Source: Macrostomum hystrix (taxonomy: Eukaryota; Platyhelminthes; Macrostomidae). Taken from it: 64,000 bases of DNA. The notes under the pieces were generated by a model. That model searched no databases and was not told the DNA's origin. It saw only the letters and a program-made list of their open reading frames with translations. The stretch lies in NCBI GenBank assembly GCA_950097015.1, contig CATNEN010000029.1, positions 5,475,501 to 5,539,500 on the forward strand, read 5' to 3'. Position 1 is the first letter of the stretch. Each line of letters opens with the position of its first letter. Shown here in pieces: positions 25,684 through 37,200 of this stretch. The translations under genes were made by a program, and so were the position numbers.

Positions 25684-25691
25684 TATAAAAG
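25684..25691 (+). promoter_or_regulatory. TATA box of the p62-like gene
   Basis: TATAAAAG lies 95 bp upstream of the ATG of the p62-like gene. This fits a start site near 25715 and a 5' UTR of about 70 nt. The upstream 270 bp separate it from the 33-bp satellite. Position and consensus are seen; the function is inferred. Confidence 0.6.
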
Positions 25692-25785
25692 CAGCAGCTT
25701 CTGGCCAGCAAGGAGCCAAGGAGAATCGTCAAGCATCAGCACCGAGCTTCAACTAAAGAAACTGCTTTGCGAATTCCCGCATACA

Positions 25786-26697
25786 ATGTCTACGTCGCTC
25801 GTGACTCTCAAGTGTTACTATGGCAACGAGATCCGGCGCCTCAGTCTGGCGGGGCAGGCGAACTACCCCAGCCTGGTGGAGCAGCTGCAGGCAGCGTTCT
25901 CCATCGAGCCGACCCAGCAGATTCGGCTGCGCTGGCAGGACGAGGAAGGCGACCGGGTGGCGATGAGCTCGACGGCCGAGCTGCACGAGGCCCTTCGCAG
26001 CGTCGCCGGCAGGCAGGACGGAAGGCCTGGCGACGCTGTGAAAATCTTCGTGAGCGTCGGCGAATCGACGGTCGTTCACGAGGGAGTCAGGTGCGACGGC
26101 TGCGAGTCGGGCGTGACTGGCCACCGCTTCAAGTGCCTCCTGTGCCCCGACTTTGACCTCTGCTCAGCCTGCATGAATGCGGGCAGCCACAGCCAGCATC
26201 CCATGATCCTCATCCGGCGGCCCGACGACTTTCCTGCCGCTCGCTTCTTCCGCCGCGGCGGCCACTGCAGCTTTGGCGGCTTCCGCGGCGGTGGCGGCGG
26301 CTGCCGACGAGCCGGCCCCGGAGGCTGCGGCCCGCGCTTCGGCGACTTCTTCGCCAAGGCTGCCGAGGCCGCCGAAGCCGCCGTCGCTGCCGCAGCGGCC
26401 GACCTCGAAGAAGCCGCCGCGGCCTCCAAGCCGGCGTCAACGCCGCAGCCTCCGCCTGCGGCTGCCCAATCCGCCGAGGAGATGGCGACCGATGAGCGGC
26501 CGGAGGAGGCCGCATCCGCGGCAGCCGGTTGGCATGGCAACAGCCAGGAGGCATCGCTGGACCCGCGCGTGGCCAGGGCTCTGGAGCACATGCGCGCCAT
26601 GGGGTTCAGCGATGACGGAGGCTGGCTGACCCGCCTGCTGCTGGCCAAGGAGGGCGACATCTGCGCCGTGCTAGACGCTCTCCGCCCCGCCAAGTGA
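25786..26697 (+). CDS. SQSTM1: p62/sequestosome-1-like PB1-ZZ-UBA protein, single exon
   Basis: Encodes 303 aa with the p62 domain order. The PB1 domain spans residues 4-92, with the basic EIRR motif and an acidic OPCA segment WQDEEGDRVAMSS. The ZZ zinc finger spans 101-143 (CDGC...CLLC...CSAC, His135 and His138). The UBA domain is at about 259-303 (MGFSDDGGWLTRLL, nearly identical to vertebrate p62). In animals p62 oligomerises through PB1, binds ubiquitin through UBA and bridges cargo to LC3/Atg8 in selective autophagy. The linker here is short, Ala/Pro/Gly-rich and low complexity. No W/F/Y-x-x-L/I/V LIR core and no Keap1-binding motif is visible outside the folded domains. The protein is shorter than human p62 (440 aa). 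The CDS is intronless and GC-rich. Confidence 0.92.
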   Translation: MSTSLVTLKCYYGNEIRRLSLAGQANYPSLVEQLQAAFSIEPTQQIRLRWQDEEGDRVAMSSTAELHEALRSVAGRQDGRPGDAVKIFVSVGESTVVHEGVRCDGCESGVTGHRFKCLLCPDFDLCSACMNAGSHSQHPMILIRRPDDFPAARFFRRGGHCSFGGFRGGGGGCRRAGPGGCGPRFGDFFAKAAEAAEAAVAAAAADLEEAAAASKPASTPQPPPAAAQSAEEMATDERPEEAASAAAGWHGNSQEASLDPRVARALEHMRAMGFSDDGGWLTRLLLAKEGDICAVLDALRPAK

Positions 26698-26699
26698 GC

Positions 26700-27220
26700 T
26701 GGGCGGCGTTCCGCACAACTGCGTAACTACTGTTGAAATGTTTATCCAGTGCGCGCGCGCTCAATACTACTCGCAGTAGTAGCTGACAGTTGCATGCATG
26801 CATTGCTTAGTCACTATTTGTATTCAATAATCTGAGTCAACCATACTAAAAAGTTGACAGTTCAATTTCGCTCCTACTTTGAGTAGAGTATTTCTAACGA
26901 ACCTACTGTTTTTTCGTTAATATTTATCTTAAAAAAGTAAACAAGGTGCGTAGACAAAGAAATCTGAATTGGCTACAGAAATGAGACTTTCCTCTGAAAA
27001 CTAACAGCTTTGTCGTTTGTCGACTCTTTATAAACTCAAAAGAGATATATTTATAGGTGTAAATAAATCGCTTATTGTGCGCGTCCGCGAGCCTTATTGA
27101 CTGTGCGCAGCTCATCACACACAATCCAGCTTGATTGTGTGCAAAACTATGCCATTGGTTGAGGACAATATGAAATTGCATCTTCAAGCGCTTTACTGCA
27201 AAACACTCTCGTCATATCCC
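26700..27220. other. 3' flank of the p62-like gene, no further gene
   Basis: Includes the 3' UTR. AT-rich, with a GTGCGCGCGCGC tract at 26748-26760. No coding frame recognised. Confidence 0.5.
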
Positions 27221-27224
27221 ACTA

Positions 27225-27600
27225 ATTCACCCACCTTCTCAATAATCTCATGCGCACCGCAATTATCTCATGCCCACCATCTCAATAATCACATGCCCAC
27301 CTTCTCAAAAATCTCATCACGACCTTCTCAATAATCTTATACTATCTTCACAATAATCTCATACCATCTTCTCAATAATCTCATACCATCTTCTCAATAA
27401 TCTCATACCATCTTCTCAATAATCTCATACAATCTTCTTAATAATCTCATACCATCTTCTCAATAATCTCATACAATCTTCTCAATAATCTCATGCCCAC
27501 CTTCTCAAAAATCTCATCACGACCTTCTCAATAATCCTATACTATCTTTACAATAATATCATACCATCTTCTCAATAATCTCATACAATCTTCTCAAAAA
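27225..27600. repeat. Degenerate minisatellite, about 22-bp unit
   Basis: Repeats of CTTCTCAATAATCTCATACC plus AT, with GCCCAC and ACGACC variants, about 16 copies. It lies in intergenic sequence. Confidence 0.9.
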
Positions 27601-28057
27601 TGTCTTGTGATCTACCCATCACTATTAATCGCGCGATAAATGGTAACAACACCAAGGTGTACAGATTAGATACAATGGGCAGCGGTCTGATAATGTTGTG
27701 ATGCAGAAATACAATATATACAGGTGATTTCACACACCAAATAATCTTGAGAATAACAGCGGGACCACTTCAGAGCGAATTGTATTGGCGTTATCATTGC
27801 GCTCATTTGAGAACAAAAGAGAATATAAATAATAGTGTCCATATTGGAATGCTGCAGTTGATGATGTCTTACGGGCTTATTCAATCACCTATCGAAAACA
27901 TTAACAGTGAGAGAAAAGCGTAGACCTATTTCAACGCTGTTGTCATGTTTGGAAAATAGCAGCTTGGAAAACTCGAGACCAACTAGCAAAACCGCCTGCT
28001 AATATTTCACTGAAATTATTCATTCCAATCAGCCATGTTGGATTGGATTGGATTGGA

Positions 28058-28205
28058 GGCAGATTCAAGGCAGATTGGATAGGTATCAAGGCAGATTGGA
28101 TAGGTATCAAGGCAGATTGGATAGGTATCAAGGCAGATTGGATAGGTATCAAGGCAGATTGGATAGGTATCAAGGCAGATTGGATAGGTATCAAGGGAGA
28201 TTAGA
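28058..28205. repeat. Tandem array, 21-bp unit, 7 copies
   Basis: The unit core is GGCAGATTGGATAGGTATCA plus A. The copies are nearly perfect, which suggests a recent expansion. Confidence 0.93.
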
Positions 28206-28810
28206 TAAAAAATTAAATTGGTATTAAGGGAGAGAAATTAGATAGGGAGACAGGGAGACCAGTGTGGAAGAAAGTGGGACTGGTAAGACAAAAGACAAAG
28301 GTGAACACACTATGGACAAATGGCAGAAAGATGGGGTTAAAGCAAAGTATGCAAACAAGAAGATCCAACTAATCACAGACTCGTGGAAAATAGCAAAATA
28401 AAAATTCAATCCTAAAGAAGAGAGATGAGAGACGAGCGAAATGACTTCAAGGCATGTATGCAAGTGTACACAACATACCTGACAAGGCATTGCTTACGTG
28501 CAATTCTTTCTCAATACAATTTGAATTACACTTTCGCATGGTCCGGCACGGGACAAAAGCGAGATACTTTGGGAAGACCAATATGCTGGGGAAAATGAGT
28601 CTTATAAAGAAGAAAAATTCATTCGCCAGCACTACATGGTAAGACAGCTTGCCCATAACATGCTCGTTTCTAATTAGTAAATCGCAGACACGCACACTAG
28701 CGACTTAGATTTATAGAAGAAATAAAAGAAAGCATTCAATGACAAAAGTCAATTGGGGCGTCTTAGAAAGATATATCATTGGACAAAGAACAACCAAGGG
28801 ACTCGTGGCC
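28206..28810. other. 3' flank of the WIP-like gene, no gene seen
   Basis: Unique AT-rich sequence downstream of the WIP-like stop codon. Small ORFs here show no family features. Confidence 0.45.
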
Positions 28811-28812
28811 CC

Positions 28813-29739
28813 TTATCTGGACTGGCTAGCTTTGTACTTTTCCACACCGGTGAATCGTTTAGGCGCCGGCATGGAGCTGACAGGTCTGAACTGGAATCTC
28901 TGCTGAAAAGACGAGCCGCTGCTGACGATAGACCTGCCAGAAGGCCTAGGTGGAGGCGGCGCCGGCGCGGTGGACGATCGGCCGATTGGCGCGCGCGACG
29001 GAGGCGGCGGAGGCGGCTGACGACCTGCGAAAGTAGAAGGCGGCAGCAGCGGCGGAGGCGGGTGCAACTGTCCGCTAGAGCTGACTGGTCGACTGCGGGC
29101 TGGCACAGCCGGAGGCTCCTGCGTCAATCGTCGACTAGAATGATCCGGGGGAAGCGGCGGCGGGCCAGACGGCTGCCGCATCAGAACTGGCTTAGAGCTC
29201 TGCGGCGGCGGCGTTGGCGGTATCCGGGGTGGAGGCACCGCCAGTGCAGAACGCGGCGATTTCTGTGCGGCGCCCCGATCCATCGGCCGCATCGGCGCCT
29301 GCTGCCTCTGGATGGGCGGCGGCGGCGGCGGCATCTTCATCGATGGCGGTCGGCTGTTGACACCGTTCTGTGACGGCGCTGTGACAGAGCTGACGCCGCC
29401 GTTAGACGCTCGCTTGGCGAACTTGTTAGCCAGCTCCTGCTGGAAATTGCCGATCGGAGCCCCGACGGCGGCGGACGGTGACGAACTGGAACTCTCTGAA
29501 GACATCGTCGACATCCGATGAGAGGAGACGGAGTTGGGCCTTGTCGCATTGCTGCCATTGCGGCCGCCCAGTTGAGCTTCGCTTCTGTCGCGCTTCTGAT
29601 TATCTGGCACTTTGCGCAACCTGGCGCCGCCCCGGATTTCGCCTAAAAGTGCATTCTTGCTAGGCGGACCAGCCGCTGAGGATGGCGGAGGAGGCGGCGG
29701 TGGCGGAGGTGGTGGTGGTGGCGGCGCCGGCAGTGGCAT
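28813..29739 (-). CDS. WIPF: WIP/verprolin-family actin regulator, single coding exon
   Basis: Encodes 308 aa. It starts with MPLPA and a long polyproline run, as in vertebrate WIPF1-3. The WH2 actin-binding motif KNALLGEIRGGARLRKV follows at residues 28-44. The centre is Pro/Ser-rich with many profilin- and SH3-type proline motifs. The C-terminus (about 278-308) has FQQRFQFRPVSSMPAPKRF, matching the family's WASP-binding domain (RFxFHPxxxxPxPE). WIP proteins stabilise WASP/N-WASP and regulate Arp2/3-driven actin assembly. The protein is shorter than vertebrate WIP (about 500 aa) because of a shorter central linker. The ATG follows directly after CTATCCATCAG, which looks like a 3' splice site, so an untranslated 5' exon or a trans-spliced leader is likely. 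Confidence 0.9.
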   Translation of the reverse strand: MPLPAPPPPPPPPPPPPPPSSAAGPPSKNALLGEIRGGARLRKVPDNQKRDRSEAQLGGRNGSNATRPNSVSSHRMSTMSSESSSSSPSAAVGAPIGNFQQELANKFAKRASNGGVSSVTAPSQNGVNSRPPSMKMPPPPPPIQRQQAPMRPMDRGAAQKSPRSALAVPPPRIPPTPPPQSSKPVLMRQPSGPPPLPPDHSSRRLTQEPPAVPARSRPVSSSGQLHPPPPLLPPSTFAGRQPPPPPPSRAPIGRSSTAPAPPPPRPSGRSIVSSGSSFQQRFQFRPVSSMPAPKRFTGVEKYKASQSR

Positions 29740-30144
29740 CTGATGGATAGAGAAAGTTAGATCAGATTTAAATTAGGAGTTGATCTAAAAAATCCAAGCA
29801 ACAAAAGTACATGAAAAATACCTCCAGGGCCTTAAACATTTACTTTACTAACAAACAATAAACATATTAAATTCTTATTATTATTGTTGTAAGTTGTAAT
29901 AAAAACATTTTGTTTTCATTTTGTTACATTTTCTTTGCTAAGTAATTTATATTTACACTTGGTACACTCATGGTAGTATAATTTATAATTTAGTATTTTT
30001 ATTCTTATGTATTACCAATTGTAAATTTGTTATAACTGATGAGTGGAAGTTAAAAATAAAGAGATGCTGGTAACAACCAGTTAAACATCAGCAGATTAGG
30101 CCTGGACCCTGAAATAATGCTTATTTACTTCTTTAGGTACTAAT
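29740..30144. other. 5' flank of the WIP-like gene
   Basis: AT-rich sequence, likely a 5' UTR intron or promoter. A (TAA)n tract at 30145-30170 belongs to the SINE copy that follows. Confidence 0.4.
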
Positions 30145-30515
30145 ATAATAATAATAATAAAAATAATAATTGCAGGAGGGCAGTAGGCAATTGCACATTA
30201 TTTTAGTGACACTAGACCCACTGCCAGCAAGGAGGCAATTCTGCCCATTCCACTGACTCACACACGCACACAGATAGGCCTAGTGTACACAGGCATACGT
30301 TCACACAGGTGTGTACATCTGCCTTGACTTTATCATTGTCAGGCAGTGTACACTTTTACTGTGCCTTGGAGGTTGGCCTTCAAGGGTGTAAATGGCACAA
30401 CAAACCCACAAGCCTTCTTTCTATGGCTACAACCTAAATAAATGCGGCCTCACCATGGAATCAAACTTAGGGACTGTGGTGCAAGAGGCAAATGTGTTAG
30501 GTACTAAACCCCTTT
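30145..30515 (-). mobile_element. SINE-B copy, minus orientation
   Basis: Read on the minus strand it has a degenerate tRNA-like head (GCCTCTTGCACCACAGTCCC then TTTGATTCC, a weak B box, near 30450-30505). The body follows (CACCCTTGAAGG, CTCCAAGGCACAGT, GGCAGATGTACACACC, GGCAATTGCACA), and an (ATT)n tail sits at 30145-30170. The body aligns along its length with 50490-50835. The family name is not known to me. Confidence 0.7.
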
Positions 30516-31985
30516 TAGGTACTATTATACTTGTGGAGAATTTATTTTCATTAGGCCTAGTTAGTTATTAGGCCTTTTATTATCAATATACCTGTATGGC
30601 TATAGTCAGTGTCCCATTACGTTACTAATTAACCATTACTAGTCAATTTACTAGAGTTATTAAATTCTGAATAACTTGATCTGTTAAATAATCATGTCAG
30701 TGAAAGTGTACACTGCCTGACAATGAGAAAGTCAGGGCCTAGATGTATACACCAGTGTAATTCTGTCTGCATATAGCATCTGTGTGCATGTCTCGCATGT
30801 GTACAAATTAAAAGTTCACAATTTGCTTAAAAAGTGTTTCATTATTTTACTTGTGTGGATTGTGGAAGAAAAACGTTGATTTTAATTTCAATTTAGATTT
30901 TATAAGTTTAAACTTGAAATTTAATTTTGATTCATTAATAAAAAATATAGATTCGATATTGCCCTACTAATAAATCTTAATTCTAGTGTTATAATATACA
31001 GGTGTACTATTACTATTACTAATGTGTACTATTACTAGAATAGGCCCAAGACCTACATGCGATTGTAATATTAGCTTGAACTACGATTAGCCTAACCACT
31101 TTAGTACTAGGCCTTAAAAAGACTATAGAAAATAGGGAAAAAAATATTTTTTAATGTTGATACATTGACCACTAGAAACAAAAAGCTGTTTTCTTTGGCA
31201 TTTTCGATCCTTGAGATATGCATAGCATATAAGAGACAGGCCTATTTAATATGTTGAGTTGCACCTAATAATAGTTTTTGTCATTGTATTAGATGGATAG
31301 CGGCAATCTTGATCGGTCTCCCAGATATAATTCCGCGCTAAATTATTTTAATTTGAATTAGCGCTAAATCTGGCATTGTACAGTTCTAGTTTCAGGCTCT
31401 AAATTTTTAGATGATTACATGATTGCATCTTTAAAAAGGAGAGTAAAAAAGCGTGTAGGAGCGAGTTAGAAGTTTAGATTTAGATTTAAATGTCAAAATG
31501 TTGTCAGTCTAAGTCTGTCAGTCAAATGTTAGACTGTTATCTAAAAAACGAGTAACCGCATATTATAACTTTGCGATGGTGAATTAATACTTTTTATTGC
31601 TCTAAAACTCTAAAATACGGAGCCTCGATTGAGTGGTCGAGTTATTTTTTATCAACATTAAAAATCTGTATCTATTCTTATTAGGTTCAAGCGCAAAAAT
31701 AGAAATGTTGGCTTGCTTAGAAACGTTGGGCACCAATCAAGAGATTAATTGTCGCTACATCCTTTTATGCAATTTCTTTTCCTTAATAAAAGAGATCCAA
31801 ATATAAACTTTTGGCTTTGCTTTATATAATTATTTTTTATTCTATTTGGATAGCCATTAATTGTTTTAGGTTTGATTTTGTTCCTAAGACAACATCGAAA
31901 ACAACAACGAATATGTAGCTCCGCTTGTCGCATATTTCAGCGTTTACAGTAAGTGCCCCATCAAATGGCTGTTGGGGCAAGTGAG
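30516..31985. other. AT-rich intergenic region; a partial SINE-B-like segment at 30695-30800
   Basis: 30695-30800 contains AGTGTACACTGCCTGACAAT and CTGTGTGCATGT. This resembles the SINE-B body in plus orientation, but is diverged. The rest has no recognised gene. Confidence 0.4.
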
Positions 31986-31989
31986 CGGA

Positions 31990-32750
31990 CGAATTCTGTC
32001 AGTGAGGCAGCCATTGAGCAGCGGAATACGTGACACGCCAGTTGAAGGTGCATGACGCCGATGCAATTAAGATGTTAGACAGGCGCATTTGCAGCTCGTC
32101 CCTCTTGTACAAGGCCCTCGATCCCGACGCTCACATCAGCTTGAAATGCTACGGGATTCTCTCTGCCACTTTAGCGGGTACACGGACTGTCTACATCTCC
32201 GTGTTCTATGATCTCGACCACCGCCTGGCATAGCCGCGGACTCTGGTGGTCGGCGGGCAGCGCTTTAGATTGGAGAACAGCGCGTACCTCTCGATGGGTA
32301 GGCTGATCGGCACTGCTGCATGAGCCTTCAAAACTTCCAGCAACCAAAGGCAGTTTGTTCTGACGAGCGATGGACCTGCTGATGAGTTCAGCCCAAGCTC
32401 AGGCATTTTGCAAGGTTACTACTGGCTGGCTTGCCTTTTTTAGTTTAGCCTTTGACAAAGCACGGACGAGGACGACTGCAGCTTGTTTGGACCCCCCGCT
32501 GCGAAGCTCCCGACATCCGACATTCTCGCGTATGCTGACGACATCGCACTTCTCCGTCGCGACCCAGCAGTAGCTCGAGGCACCCTTTCTAGACTCCATG
32601 AGGAGGGTGTCAGGGTCGGCCTTGGTGGTTCAAAGAGCTCGAAAACGGAGAAACGGAGAAAACAGAAGGGGATTTCTGGTATCCATCGTATCGGACAGGA
32701 GGAACGTGAAGTTACTCAGGAACAGCCTTAAAGTGCGCCTCATCGGCCTC
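31990..32750 (+). pseudogene. Second degenerate non-LTR reverse transcriptase remnant
   Basis: A short open frame contains LAYADDIALLRRDP (near 32520-32562), the RT catalytic YADD box. The upstream sequence, in several frames with stops, has RT-like pieces (RTVYISVFYDLDHR; a GILQG-like site near 32401). It is a frameshifted, stop-containing relic. It is not the same copy or frame as the remnant at 315-890, and its clade is undecided. Confidence 0.6.
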
Positions 32751-34226
32751 AGTCGGAACTCGAGCGTCTTTAGTGAAGTCTCTAAGTGTCAATTTATATT
32801 ACCGAATGACATGAAAATACATGTACATCTTACTCTAAGTGTGAGCAACTCTAGTACTTGTTATATGATTAATATATGCTATAATAAGCTTGCCCATCGA
32901 TCATGACGAGAAGTGAAATCAATGAGACATTGCAACAAGAGCCAATCAAGTATAGATGCAACATTCAACTTGGTTACAGCTTTTCGGACAGGCAATTTTA
33001 TGGCGGCATTGATTGCGTGCAGCAACAGTCTTAGCCTTTCGATGCGAAAATTATATAGAATGTGAACAAAGAGTGAGAGAACAATAGACATAAGTGAAAA
33101 GCAAATAGAAAAAAGCTGACAGATTGCAGTGCCAACTGTCTTCACATACTCTATACATAAAAATATGCGCTTATCAATATAGACGCCACATGAAAATTAA
33201 AAATCGGATTGATTGCAACATTTAAAGGATTCAAGAAATCGATTAGTAACGATTAGCGCAGTAAAAGCTGCTTGTGCAGCAGTGATAATTTTTTTACAAC
33301 GAGCTATAACATCAGTTAGTTATATCTGTATGTGTAAAATATTCTGCAACAGAACTATAATGAGATGTCAGATATATTTCTGAAAGGATGCGTCCTGATA
33401 AAGTGATCTAATCGATTCGTTTAGTATCTGCAATCGTTTCTCAAAGTGAACAAAAAATTACACAAACGCACTCTATTTTAGTATGACAAAATTGTGTTGA
33501 TATGAGATGCGACCAATGGTACAGTTTCACTTTCATCATCAACCTGAAGTTTGTTGGACACTGTCTTCCACGTGCTTCAAGAGTTCAAGCCGCTACTACT
33601 GTATTGGAACACCGTCGAATGACAGACCTGGACCGAGTGCAGCTTCGGTTTAAATAAACTTAATGAGGCTATCTAAGCCTGTGGTGCGATCAATAATTCC
33701 GGATTTTTAACAAATTACCACTGATATTTCACGACAGCAAAGTGAGATGCAAGTGAGATAAAAGTGTACAGTAAATGTTTCGGGCAGGTCACTGACAACA
33801 GGAAAAGTTGATTGGTTAGTAATAAATAAAGCAATTTGCGAGTCAGTTGGAATGGGATAGTTTAGGAGCGACAAAAGCCACAAATAGGACAGTTGGGCGA
33901 GCGAATTCAGTAGCTCTAGGATAGCATCCGAGCCGCCGAGGGACATGGGACACAAATCACCTGCACGACGGAATCGGACAATACTGGACAAGCGACAAAG
34001 ACTAGCTCAATGCGAGCCACAATTCTTACGTATAAATCAAATCCAAGAAAAAAGTTACTCTTCGGTTTTATAAACGGGGCAGAAAAGTCTTTTTTGCCCA
34101 TAGAAAATGAGAGTATACTGGATGCTTTGCTGCTTCTCGCATTGTCATCCACCTCAACAGCGGCAAGGCAGATCGGGAGGTAGAGGCGGGGAGTTCTGTG
34201 GCGCACAGAGATGAACCTGCGTGCGG
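32751..34226. other. Intergenic, 3' flank of the LDB gene, no gene seen
   Basis: AT-rich unique sequence with small ORFs that have no recognisable features. The 3' UTR of the LDB gene should lie in the last few hundred bases. Confidence 0.45.
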
Positions 34227-37200
34227 TCACGCTGTGATGGCCGTGGGTTTGAGTCCCACAGCAGTTGACGCCGCTCCTGCCGACTCATGCGACGATTGGT
34301 CAGATGCTGGGACGCCAGCGCTCGTCGTTAAAGAGGACGGACTCTCTGGGTTGCAGTCTTTGTCTGACCCGGCGGCTCCCTGATCCGCCTCTAAAACTGC
34401 AGCTGCTGCTGCTGCGGCTGAGCTGCCACCACCGCTGCCACTGCCGGCAGCGCTTCCGCCGCAACTGCCGCCGCCATTGCTATTTGCCAAATGCGAAGAC
34501 GACGATGAAGATGAAGAAGATGATGATGAAGAGGAGGAAGAGGAAGAAGAGGAACACGATGACGAGGATGACGAAGAGGAAGAGCAGGAAGATGATGATG
34601 TTGGCGGTGGGGGCGGCGGAGGCGGTGGAGGTGGTGGAGGTGGCGGCGGCGGCGGTGGAGGCGGTGTCAGCATGCCACTGTCCGAGGAGCCCAGCATCGA
34701 CGAGGACCACCCGCTACTGGCGCTGGCGAAGCCGGAGGACTTGGAGCCGCTCAGCGGGGAGTCTGGGAGGCCGAGATAAGTTGCATTGCGAGCCTCTTCA
34801 ATCTTCAATATTAAAATTCATTCAATTTTCTTTTAGCTTACTGTGCTCAAACTGTCTACTTACCTGCCATGGAGTAAGGCGGCATCTGAACTGGCGTTCC
34901 CGGCTTTGAATCCGGGTGATTCAACAGGCTAGTGAATCTGCCCACAGGCATCTGCTGCTGATGTAGTTGAGGCGGCAGCTGCTGCATCTGGTGCTGTGGC
35001 ATCATGCCGCCTCCGCCGAATTCGTCCATTATCATCGACAGGCTGGGTGGCGGAGGCGCCATTATCGCCGAGGAGGATGATGACGATGAAACAAACTGGT
35101 GATGAGGATGATGATGCATTGTAGGCGGCGGCGGGGGCATCTGGTGCTGCTGCTGGTGATGAAACTGGCCAGGATGATTTTGATTGAGAATTGGCGGCTG
35201 CAGCATCTGGGCTTGCATCATGTGCGGCGACGGTGGCGGCGGTGGCAGCGGCGGCTCCATGGACATGGACGCCGGGTGCCTGAGCGAGTGCGGCTGCGAA
35301 TGGGACGAGGCCGCAGCGGCGTGGTGATCAAACTGGCGATTTTCTAGTCGGGTTATCAGTCTTTCGTCCTCCTCGCCGAAATCGCCGCCCATCAAGGTCG
35401 GCTCGCCGACAATCATCACATCCTGAAATGGTTTAGGTGCTCTAGGTTAATATTCTTGGTCTATTCTGCATGCTTCCTTAGCCAATAAAGGCATTGCATG
35501 GCAAAATGAAATATGTCGAAACCAACCCCTGGCTGGGCGAAATTCGGTATCGCTGCAGGCGCCATTGCGGCCGCTGTCGCCTTCTTCTTGCTTTTGCTGC
35601 CGCCTCCGCCACCGCCGCCGCCTCCGCCCGCGCCAACTCCAGCCGTGTCGGCACTATTTGCGTTGTTGTTGTTGTTTTTGCGTTTTTTCCGCTTGCTGGG
35701 CTGCCGATTAGACTCTGAGATGAGAATCAGGGCGGGTTATAGAATCTTGACAGCACGCGGCCAGCGGCAGGAATGTGCATGAAAAGAAATTCATGAAAGA
35801 ACCGCGGTAGAGATGAAGTTAGATGGTGGTCACAGGGGAGGAATGAGCAGTATAGAATGGAGTGAGGTGGTGGTCACAGGGGGAGGAATGTGCGGTATAG
35901 AATGGAGTGAGGTGGTGGTCGCAGGGGGAGGAATGTGCGGTATAGAATGGAGTGAGGTGGTGGTCGCAGGGGGAGGAATGTGCGGTATAGAATGGAATGA
36001 GGTGGTGGTCGCAGGGACAGGAATGTGCGGTATAGAATGGAATGAGGTGGTGGTTGCAGGGGCAGGAATGTTCAGTATAGAATGGAGTGAGGTGGTTGTT
36101 GTCCCAGGGGGAGGAATGTGCAGTACAGAATGGAGTGAAGTGGTGGTCGCAGGGGCAGGAATGTACAGAATTGAAGGGAGTGACGTGGTGATCACGGGGA
36201 CAGGAATGGGCAGAATAGAATGGAGTGTAGTGGTGGTCTCAGGGGCAGGAATATGTAGTACAGAATGAAGTGATGTGGTGGTCACAGGGGAAGGAACACA
36301 GAGGTGCGGTATAGAATGGAATGAGGTGGTCGTGAAACCGAAATACACGGTATAATTTTATAACTTGGAGACGGAATGGAGCAATCTAGAAAAAGAAGAA
36401 ACCAACCAGGTGGAGCCACCATTCGCTGCCACTTTTGAAACAGCGTGGTCTTTAAGCAGTCCCTCGGCTGCAGTCCGTAGGCCTTCTGCCGGCTCATGAG
36501 CTCCTGCATCGGCTCCAAGATGACGCACAGCCGTAGGAAGTGCAGTGTGTGGCAGGTGACGCCCTGTCTGGTGACGTTCTTGGCCATTTGTTCCAGAATA
36601 TGAATGTCCTGAGGATGGAGTTTAGTTCACATGAGAACCATGAACTCGAATTGGACTTTAGGTTTGAATACACTGTAGTAAAAGGATGTGATTCCTTCAG
36701 ACTCACCTGGTGGCCGCACATCACCTGCCTGGGAATCATTTCGCGACAGCTGCGAATCTGGAATAGCCAACCGCGTATTCGCATCAATTCGTCGAATGCG
36801 AAGTCAAGTACAAGGCGGCCCTCGGTCACCACATTAGTCAGGACCGGTTTCACGTGGGTGGCGTGCATCTCGCCCCGCTCGCAGTCCAAAGTAAGGGTCG
36901 GGCCGTGCAGGGACTCCCTGGCATTCTTTAGGAAGACGTACAAGTCAACAACGCCGCCCTCGAAGATGCTGCGGAAGTAGCGCGGAATCAACGTCCGGCC
37001 GATGGCTGTCCAAGGGTGATTCGGGACTCGTTAAACTAACTTGAAATATAAATATAACAAGTCGAAGTATCTGTTTGTAATATTTGCTAGGTCACTTACT
37101 GTATCTTTTCGGTCCGTCCTCGAGCATCAACTGGATGGTCATGACGGAGTCATCCTCAAAAAACTCTGTTGCGAACTGGTCCCACCAAAGGTTCTGCCCG

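Noticed and set aside
28753-29373. Plus-strand Arg-rich 206-codon ORF
   Set aside because: It is the complement of the Pro-rich WIP-like coding exon, which has conserved WH2 and WASP-binding motifs on the minus strand.
34477-34779. Plus-strand ORF with long Asp/Glu and Gly runs
   Set aside because: It is the complement of the Ser- and Pro-rich last exon of LDB, which has phase-matched splicing and sits in the right place.
35813-36348. Repeat ORFs on both strands in the 45-bp array
   Set aside because: Unit length is a multiple of three, so an open frame is trivial. It lies inside LDB intron 4 with good splice sites on both sides.
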